Assembly: GCA_039566865.1 (NCBI GenBank)
Contig: CM076958.1
Location: 682,001-746,000 of the forward strand
DNA from: Aurelia coerulea
Taxonomy: Eukaryota; Cnidaria; Scyphozoa; Semaeostomeae; Ulmaridae
DNA length: 64,000 bases
Reading direction: 5' to 3'
The translations under genes and the position numbers were made by a program. Positions 12,980-23,300 of the stretch are shown in pieces (the first letter of the stretch is position 1; every line of letters begins with the position of its first letter). The notes under the pieces were generated by a model. The model saw only the letters and a program-made list of their open reading frames with translations, was not told where the DNA came from and did no database searches.

Positions 12980-13314
12980 CAAGAAGGATATCAATCATAT
13001 TTATCGCTAAATATTTAAAAACATTGTTGATGAATTCAACTTCAAACTGCATAGTTTTATGTTCGATTTTTGTTTCTTTTGTTTTCATGAGAATTGTTAT
13101 ATATCAAAATGTTGATAGACTAAGAATTTATAATGTAGAATAGCATCATATGATTGCAAATATTAGTGCTGTTACAAAAAGCACAACCTTGTGTTTTTCA
13201 CCATTGTCACATATTCTCTCCTTTTGCCTGAAACCCATGGTCCTAGGTTTTGTTAAAATCCCATGTCAGGCTCGTATACACAAGGGTGAATTTAGTACAA
13301 CAAAGGATACCAAT

Positions 13315-13395
13315 AACGGGCTATGCTCGAAACGTCGTGCTTTTTTCAATTCGCATCAAAGTGCTTATATTTTACTTTATTTACTTGTTTATGAT
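13315..13395 (+). mobile_element. Penelope-type retroelement remnant
   Basis: GCTCGAAACGTCG resembles the 3' half of the hammerhead at 36041-36082. It is followed by CATCAAAGTGCTTATATTTT and a segment running to about 13390 that recurs, inverted, at 22010-22060. Only a fragment remains, with no coding capacity. Confidence 0.4.
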
Positions 13396-13591
13396 TGAAT
13401 GGAGGACTGTTTATGCCAATTATTGTAGGCTGTCCTCATCCAATCTAGGCCTAATGCCCTGTCAGGTTTCTCTCCTCCTGTATGCAAAAATAATGAAGAA
13501 ACCATGAAATACAAGAGCGTTCATTAATTATGCATATTATTTGTGCTTTGTTCTTTTCATGAAGCTGTTTACCTTTCAAAGCTTAGCATTG

Positions 13592-13597
13592 AATAAA
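13592..13597 (+). promoter_or_regulatory. Candidate polyadenylation signal for ARMC8-like gene
   Basis: AATAAA about 610 bp downstream of the ARMC8 stop and about 735 bp before the PA2G4 start, in the correct orientation. It is a plausible 3' end for the upstream transcript, but the hexamer is common in AT-rich DNA. Confidence 0.3.
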
Positions 13598-14332
13598 AGT
13601 GTGGTTTCTGCTTAGCGCAGTCAACAGAAACCTCGGAAAATACATCAGGTGAATTTTTGCACGGGGGGATTTTTTCGAACTTCTGGTAGAGATGCGCGGC
13701 CAGAGTGTTTAATCACTGACGAAAAGGACACAGCCTGATCAGTTTTTAGTGTATACCCTTTGAATAAGAAGCATGTAAATTCATCTTGATGTGCTTCCGA
13801 GTTCCGAGTCGGGTGCAAAATAAGATGGCATCATTTTCATCGATTGTACTGTCTGATCAAATTGACCAATTTCATTGGTTTTTTTCCTGTGATCTTGGGC
13901 AAGTCCAAACTTAGCGTTAAATACAAAGTTTTTTCGTTTATATCAACATTGAAGTGTCGTCCACTGTTCACGTGCGTGTGCAACATCGATTTGAGTGTAA
14001 TATTTTCATATTTTTCTGCAAATGCAAGCTTTTAACCTTGCATGAACCCTTTAAACCTCAAGAATCTTTGAAGTCATTGATTTTACTTGTACCAGTATCT
14101 CCCCCGTGCGAATAAAACCACATTTGCCGCTGTCGATACATGCATTTGCTGGTGTCCAAAATTCTGTTTGCTTTGCATGGCTTATGGCGCGCAAAGAATT
14201 GCATGACGGGTAACCAATCTCTTTTCACACGTGCGCAGTGGCATCAGTTCACTCTCTTTCAACGTTGGCCTAAATTCATCTTTGCCTTGCCTTCCTGCCG
14301 TCGAGGGTTAAAGCCTCAATATATCTACTGCT

Positions 14333-17300
14333 ATGGCAGATTTAAAAGATTTAGATAATCAAGAAGAAGAAGAACCAACTATTGATAATGATGTCGTCGT
14401 TACCAAGTATAAAATGGCTGGTGATATGGCTAACAGTAAGTTATTTGAACAAGCACAATGCGCGTGCGACCAGTTTAGTTTAGGCCAAAGCAAAGAATTG
14501 AAATGCCAACACGGAAAGTGTATAATAAAAGCAGACACAGGATAAATTCAAGGACAGACCCATTTCATAATATTTCTTAATGAAGCCCAGGAAATGAGCA
14601 ATGAATTTTAGTTGTGTGTGGCAAATATTATATTTATTGGTGTAGTCCTCTGACTTTTTGCAGCATCACAACAACAGGGCACACACAGCCACAGGTGTAA
14701 AACAGTAGTGCATTTCGTTGCATCATGACCATACAGTACAACTTTGAATCAGTATAGATTGCACTGGGAGCCTAACTTGTCCAAAGTTTGTATTTTACTC
14801 CTGCAAGTTGACCCAGTCTGCAGAGAAGTGTGGCAGTTCTCAATGAGATCTTGCGCGCATGCAGACCAACATGCAACAAGGCAGTGGTGTGCTTGTGTGC
14901 AAGGTCCTTGATTCCTTTGTTTTCAAAATAGTAAGGAAAACATCTTGTTCAAAATCAGCGTGCTCATAAAAATTTTGTAAAAAATTTTGTGTTGTGCGTT
15001 CAGTTGCCACACTCAGCAGACTGGAAGTTGACCAGACCGGAAAGTTTGCATGGTAACTTAGTAAGCGAAATATCTTGCACATGCAGGAACTTACCCGGTT
15101 GTTAATTTGAGCCACTCAGTAATAAACAAAATATTGTTGTTTTAGCCTATTGTTCTCAACTGCAGAAACCGTAAAATTTCAGCAAGAATCTTACCAAGGC
15201 CATCTCAACTTGCACACACAATCTAATCAAATCAATCAAATCAAAATACGAACTTTCCTTCTGGCAAGTTGAGATGGCCCAAGTTAGATTTTGCACAAAA
15301 ATTTGAGAACGATAGGTTAAAGCAATTGATATTCTGCATGGCTCAGATTGAAAACTGCATTTAAGTTCCTGTGCGTGCAAGATATTGCACGCGCTACACA
15401 AACTTTTTAGTTTGGCTGGAAGCATTGGTAAAGTTATGCAATCAGGGTTGCATGGAACAATGACATTTTGTATCAGTGCAATAATTGTGCGATTGCATTA
15501 AATGTGACAAGTACAGATTGTACCACTGTTTTTCCTGTAATGCATTCAAGTACAATTACAAACTACAGCTACAAACTAATAGAAAGCAGTGTTTCATCTG
15601 CAACAAGTCAGTCCTCATTGTTAGTGAAATGCTAACAAGAAAAGGTGCAAGAGCTTTTGCAAGTAACAGGATTTTAGGCAGGCGAGCAAGAATTTTTAAA
15701 AATTGTGAGTCTCTAATGTAAGCAAAAATTGAGCAATAGATCTTCTACTGTATTCACAGTTGAATTTCAATTATAGTGCAAACACCAGTTGTTTCAGGCA
15801 ACTTTTTTCAAAGCCAGCAGCTGTGTTTATCTACCTATAGTATGGCCCTGTTAAAAAAAGAGGCTTTCAAGAAATTCTTACAAAGGCCAACTAAGATCCT
15901 GGTGAGATAAGTTTACAATCTTAGTACTTCAGTTCTACATCTCAAAAGATGAAGAGGTCTTCTAGTTTGATATGCATGAACAAGCTTGTAGAATTGTTTT
16001 GCAAGAGACAGATTAAAATCCATTGTTGCTATCAGCGGCAGCACCAGCTTCCTAGAATTGGGGAAATCAAATAAGAATAGAGGTCCAGGGTTTATGCTCC
16101 ATTTTCAGGACCAGGCTCTTTTTGTGCTTAGGGAACACCTCTTTTACTGCTTAGGAATGCCCATATTTGTCTTCAAAATTCAAGATTTAACTACTAGCAC
16201 TGTACGGATTTGGAAGAATTGGAAAATTAACCATAGAGAGAAGTGGGGGGGGGGGGGTGGAGCTCACCCCCCAGTCCACACAGTGGCGCTGCAACTGGCT
16301 GCTATATTGTCCCATCCTGAATATTTTCTCCACTTTCAGAGGTGCTCAGAAAGGTAATTGAAGAATGCAAAGATGGAGCAAGTGTAAGATCCATCTGTGA
16401 AATGGGTGACAAAATGATTTTAGATGAGACAAGCAAAGTCTACAAGAAAGAGAAAGAAATGAAGAAAGGTTTGTTTCATTCTCAAAACTGTATACCTTAG
16501 TCTCTTTGCTTTAGTCAACCCTTCAAGATTAACCTGCAGAACTAATTTATCAGAGTTCAGTTTAATATTTACCAAGTGCGCAAGAAACAGAACGAACAAA
16601 ATTCAAAAAGTTTAAGAAAAAAGGAATATTGAAACCCTTTACTTGCAAATCTTTGCAAGGTCATTTGGGATTTTGTTTTTTGTCTGTAACAGTGGAGGTT
16701 TGTTTCAAGCAAATTTTTAATTTTTTTCTCAGGCATTGGATTTCCAACATGCATCTCCGTAAACAACTGTGTGTGCCATTTTTCACCGTTATTGTCTGAA
16801 CCAGATGTTATCCTGCAAAATGGAGATATGGCCAAAATGTGAGTTTTTACCTTTCAATAGATCACAGTCAAAGCATAAGAAGCATACCATGTACATTTGA
16901 AGATTATATGAAAATAGGTTTTCATGATTTGATGACGATACAAATATTGTTTTGTTATTTGCTTCCGTTTTATTTGAATATTGCTTCCGTTAGGCGGAGC
17001 ATAGTGGATTACTATATGAGTTTTTCCCCTGGAAACCACAAGAATATATAAGGATTTTGTCATGCAAAGAAAACCAAATTCAATGAAGATGCAATTCTAT
17101 TTTGAATATTGAAAACATAGGTGGTACACTTCTTCTGCTTTGACTGCAAAGAAAGACTGCCTACCAAATCAATATTACACACAGCTGAGAATAGATAACG
17201 CTGAGATAATGAGATAAAGATTTACACCTTCAGATCTTCAGGAAAGAAATTTGACACTACAAGACCTCAGAATTTTATTTGATGTGAAATAAGAATGGGG

Positions 17301-20300
17301 CAGTGGGAAAGGCCAGATTTTAAATTTTCTGAATTGCATTTTCTGGTCCAAACCTGGTTGTTAAGATCTAAAATAGAGAAAAAAGCATGGCTGCCGTATT
17401 ATAAACTTGTGTCAACACACCATTGCAAGACGTGTGTTTCATCTGTGTGGTATTATCGATGACAACACAATTTGTGTTTATTTCTCAGTGATCTTGGCCT
17501 TCATATTGATGGCTTCATTGCAGCTGTGGCGTACACTGTTGTCGTTGGTGCAACGAAGGTATGATTGCATATAATTATTGATTACATGACTGGAAAAACT
17601 GTGGCTTCCTGCAAATCTGTGTCGGTGTTCAAACATTTCCTACTTATGTTGCTGGTCTGTATGTGGAAATTATTATCTCCCTCCCATCTCACCTGACTCC
17701 AATCCTCTTTCACTGATCCTAGCAGGTGATCAGTGATCGTAGATCCTAGCAGGTGATGGTGATCAGTGATCGTAGATTCGTAAATATATGATAGATATTT
17801 TTCACTTATGTAGAAGCTCTATTTAGCCCCTTTCTCTATTAATACCTACATTTGAATCCCCTCTGTGCCGAAATTTTAGATAGTCCCTTCTCGGTTAAGC
17901 TCTCCCCCACTTATATCAACACCAATGGTCATCAAAGATTTTTCATTTGTCTAGCTAAACAAGTTTGAATGTTAACTTTGATGTGGTTTGAGATAAAAAC
18001 AATCATTTGACTCACACTAAGTTGTCTGTTTTTTCCTCAAAATACAGGGGTTTGAGAACTAAAATGCTATCATTTACATCCGCTTGTTATTTGACTATTT
18101 GAATAAGCTCCTCTCTTTTAAGCCCTCTCTTGATTCTACAAGATTAAATAAACCCCCTTGTGGCTTTTAATTGAGCTGTTACAGCAATAACAAAATCTAG
18201 CATTTAATGTAAAGATTTGAGTTAACAATTGCATTATTTGTCTTAGGAAAATCCTATCACAGGAAGAAAGGCTGACGCATTGCAGGCTGCATATTTGGCT
18301 GCTGAAATAGCACAAAGACTTGTCAAGCCTGGAAATGAAAATATTCTTGCCACCGATAATATCCAAAAAGTTGCTGAAACTTTCAAATGTAAACCTGTAG
18401 AAGGTAAGCAAAATTTACATATTTTTGTTTCTTCTTCTCTCTGTTTTATGCATTCTTTGAAGTGCTGGTTTTAATGACAAAATCTTCCTAATTCTTTGAA
18501 TCAAACAGGGAATTCAAAAAATGCAAACACCGGGTGTCCCAAACTGAAGTACAGTATCAGTATATTTGAAAAATCCACCAAATTTCTTTTGCTGCTTCTC
18601 TCTAAAATTTTTTCTGGTTGAATCAAAAATCAAATTATGTTAGCAATCACAAAAATTGTGCAGAATTATGCAAAAGACTCTGGAATAAGTTTACTAAAAT
18701 ATGTTTTTGCAAGATTTTTGTGATGTGTTTTCTGTTTCAGGTATGTTATCACATCAGCTAACAAGAAATAGAATTGATGGTGAAAAATCAATAATACAAA
18801 ATCCTAATGAGCAGCAAAGGTAAGTCATTGTCTTAAAATAGATTACCAAAATTCCAGCCACTCTCTATTTGTGTTGGAATTAACCCTTTGAGCCCTGCAG
18901 TCGCAAATCTGCGACGACAAAGCGCCCACGCGTATGCCTGCAGTCGCAGATTTGCGACAAGCGTAGTTCCTCGCGTTCTCGCGCGTTTTCATCGCAGAAA
19001 AGTCGCCATTTTCATTCATACGGGACTTCTTTCGAAAGGTTATGTAATAAGCTTCACAATGATGTGAAATACCGATTATGGTTCCAGTGAAAATTTCGGA
19101 GCTACGACGAGTTGAAAGTTTTGAGAGTTCCATATTATTATTGCGTGCGAATCAGCTGATTTGAATCATGGAGCTTCGTTTTGAATGAACAGCAGTATGG
19201 AGAGATGTTTGGTGATTGAAGCAGCAATGACGAAGGTTTTATTTTATGGCCAAAGAAGAAGGCCTTTAGTTTAGTTAGGCCTCGTCTAGGCCCAGAAAAC
19301 ATCGAAGCTGAGGACGACATGCGTGATGTCAAATAGATGCAGCAGCTAGAGCATATCGTTACAACAGCTGGCTGAAAGAATACTGAAGGGACTGGCCTCA
19401 AAGTAGACACTTCTGAGCTGGAGATATGCTGAGAAAGCCGATGTATAATTTGAACAACATTTGCAAGACAACTGAGAGATTATTTTTTACTGCCATTACT
19501 TATTCGTTAGCAATCTGCAACTGTATGGTAATACTGATGAGGCCAATGGACAACTGGGACTTAAATTTTACTGCTATTACTTATCAGATAATAGCAACTG
19601 TAAGGTAAAATGAGGAGGGACTCTTGAAAATCGAATATCAATCACACAGTACACACCGAGTTTTTATCTTGAAATTTATCTTACAAAAGTGATCTGCTGC
19701 TTGAGAGTGGTAGCTTAAAATGGGTATAAAGCTACAAAAATGAATGTTCTTCAGAGTTAGTTGATATATTTGTTGAATTTGCTATTTCGCATGAGATTTT
19801 AGAGATTTTTACGCGAGAAATGAGTAGAGAAATATAGCGGAACACTTTGAGGTCAAAGGTCAGGTTTTTTCAACTGGTCTATTTGTCATATATCTGAAGC
19901 AGGTTCGATGAAGAGAGAAGAGACCTGAGAGGCAAAAACATGTTTATTTCATTCACCAAAGCAGGGCTTATGACATTTAACACTATAAATTGCATGTAGG
20001 AAGGAACACGATGGCCTACTCGAACTTCTCGTTGTGTTTTGAGATCGTCTTCTTCGCCAAATCATGTCATTTTTGGTTATCTTGAGAAGCCGGAACCTAA
20101 AATACTGAGAAAATCACCTGCAACTTGAAGAAAGATACCCAAAGTGAAGTTTGGTGGTAATAAACAACAATTTCAAACAATTTTGAACAAATTTGCAATA
20201 CTTCATTTTGCGATTTGATAAATTTTTCGCGCCGAATTTTACATTTCAAAATAACAGGTCTATTTTGACGATGCGTTGCAAAACAATCCAGGTGGGCAGA

Positions 20301-23300
20301 GAGTGCGTGCGAAAACAATCCAGGGCTCAAAGGGTTAACTGTCAACGCACACTTTAAAGGGGCTCAGTCGTCAAACAGTAAACAAATCCGTAAACTCGCA
20401 CGTGTCGGGGATTATCCATTGTTCATCTATTGTTCTCTGCAGTTTGTTTGGTGGCTTCACCCAAGCCACAAAAAAGTGACCGTTAAAAACCCACTTATAT
20501 CCGAGCAATCGTAGAAGATATGAATGTTTGGTTTGTTCCTTAGTGAAGTACAAGGATTAATGCCCAAACAGCAACTTTCATTTTGAAAAAAATACGAAAA
20601 TTCTGTGTGATATCACCTTTCAAAAAATTGCAGAAATCATTGTTTTGTTTACATTTTGATGACGGAGCCCCTTTAAGCATACCTAAAATGCATATGTAAG
20701 CAGGGAGGCCTCAGTCTTTGGTGCAGTACGGTCCTGCAGTTTCTATATTCTGCAGGCCTGACTTGATATTGATGAAATGTACTGTCAGTTTTGAATGTGA
20801 ATCCTTTCTTTACTTCCCATCACAACCTTACATAGCTCACCATCGCTACCAGGATTTTATGAAAATTGTTGCATGCAAGTTTCTGAACTTTTATTGTTTA
20901 AGTAAAGGACTCTGACTGAGAGTTCTGAAGAGTTTGTTTGTTGCTATTGAAACCATTAAATGAATAATTCGTTGATTGTCACAGTTAAGTTTCAGTGTTC
21001 AATTTTGATTTGTTACTCTTTCAATTTAAGTCATCTTATCCATGACAGGAAAGAGCACAAAAAACTCAATTTTGAAGTTCATGAAGTATATGCAATTGAT
21101 GTGTTAATAAGCACAGGAGAAGGGAAAGCAAGAGAGAAGGAAGCTAGAACCACAGTTTTCAAAAGGACTGATGAACAATATAGTCTCAAAATGAAAGCAT
21201 CAAGAGGTATTTATTCTTTGTTATACAGTATCTTATTTTGAAGAGCTTCCAGTTGATTTGGTGAAGTTGAGGGTGAACTATTTTTGAAAAAATCACATAT
21301 TGTTCTTAGATAGTTAAAATCTAGTTATTAGTCTCATATTGAAAGCCAGATGAAGTTAAAAACTTTACAAATTTGTTTATATATGTATTTTAAGAATTTT
21401 CCGGAAATTGGCTTTTGAGTGAAATCAAATGGGATGTTGCTCAGTAGGGCCAGGCTCACCAAAATGCCTTTTAGCTCTTTTACAAAAAAATTTGGATCAG
21501 GCGATAGTGTTGTTGATTTTTTATACGAAAAGTTTGATTGAATGGCGTTATGGCTTCCATCATCGTTGTGCACATTAGAACATTCTTCAGATTTCTACAA
21601 AATGTGTAAAAACATCACTTCATTCAGACTCTTTTGTAGAATAGCTAAAAAGTCTAGAATTGCCAATGCCTAATCAGTCAGAGCAGTAAAGATCTTTGAG
21701 AAAGAGATAATCATATCTCGTGTACAGCACTTATTTTTCTTTTCAGTTTTCTATAGTGATGTCTGCAACAAATTTACAATGATGCCATTTACTTTGAGGT
21801 AAGATTCTATCTTTTATTTGCTCAAAGTATAGATATGCCCTGCATCAGTCTCTTCGTTAGATCCCTTAATAATGATAATAATAATAGTAATGATAATGAT
21901 CATAATAAATAAACTCAGACCACCATCACAAATAACAGAAGAAAGTAAATAGAAACACAACTGTTAAAAGCCACATGTTTCGATTATAAAATCTTCACCA
22001 ATGCTTTGCAATTAGAAAACAAGTAAATAAAGTAAAATATAAGCACTTTGATGTGAATTGAAATAATTGGAATAATTACAATGAATTGGCTTTACAATTA
22101 ATTAACAATTAATTGGCTTTACAATTGGAACAGCCAAGTATCTGCTAATCAGAACTGTTCTAAGGTCTTGGAAGTATTTCTACTGAAGGACTAATGGTCG
22201 TTTGTATTTGATTGGCACTAGATTTTTTTATTTGAGTTTGTCATGCTGCCATTTTTTATATTTGTTCATTGTAAACTCTGCTAAATGAAATTATGTATTC
22301 AACAGAGCCTTTGAAGATGAGAAGAAAGCTAAAATGGGAGTTGTCGAATGTGCAAAGCATGAATTGCTAACATCCTATCCAGTTCTTTATGAAAAAGATG
22401 GTGAATTTGTTGCTCAGATCAAATATACAGTTTTGCTAATGCCAAATGGTCCCCTAAGGTTTGTATACTTGGTATCTTTTCATTTTGAAATCCGCCGTTA
22501 AACAAAGTGTAACTTATGGTTATGTTTGCCGTCATGAATAATTTTGATTTTTTCTGCATTTGTTAAAGAGTCAGTAGTGTTGTTTATCTATAATAAAACC
22601 AGAGGTGAAAAAAATGTATGAAGCTTGAAGCTTGTTTGTCTGGAAGGAAGAAAAGGAAAGGAAAGATAGGAAGCAGGATAGAAGGAAAGAAAAAAGGAAA
22701 CAATGAAGGGAGGAATAAAGAAATGAAAATAAAAGAGGTTTTGAAAAAGGATGGAAAGAAATAGGAGAGGTGGAAGAAAGAAGGATGGAAGGACGATAGG
22801 ATGACAAAGAAAGCATAAATTTAAAACATAGCGAGACAGGATGGATTAAAAGAAAGGAAAGAATAGAAGAAAATCAGTTCCAAGTGAATTATCAACCACA
22901 CTGAAATCTGGGACTTTAGAAAATTGATAAAACAATGGAAGGAAGAATTCTGGTTTGTTGTCCTTCGCAGGAAGGCAAATATTTTTTCCACCACTGAATA
23001 CAACATTATTAACCATTTTATAAATGTAGAAAAGATTTGAATGCAACGCTAGAATCTTTTCTTTCAAAATTTAGCTGATCTTGACATTGCTGGAGAACAA
23101 CAGAAGTGCCATTTTGAAGCAACCGCTTATTTTCCCTTTCATGTGTCATAAAACAACAACCACTTGTCAGATTGACTGAAACAAAGGCCTCGTTCACACT
23201 GCTCCGTTTTTGTTAGTATCCGTTTTTGTGGCATCCAAGCTACCCGTTCACATTGCTCCGTTTTTGTACAAAAACGGAGGGAAAACATCCGTTTCTGTCC

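Larger units (their letters stand above)
12980..14332. other. ARMC8-PA2G4 intergenic region
   Basis: Probable ARMC8 3' UTR followed by PA2G4 upstream DNA. It contains a retroelement fragment near 13315-13395 (a GCTCGAAACGTCG tail plus a segment shared with 22010-22060 on the other strand). No further coding exon is recognised. The PA2G4 promoter must lie in the distal part, but no TATA box or initiator can be assigned with confidence. Confidence 0.4.

Noticed and set aside
22571..22816. Minus-strand serine/phenylalanine-rich ORF
   Set aside because: Produced by the polypurine tract. Low-complexity composition only.
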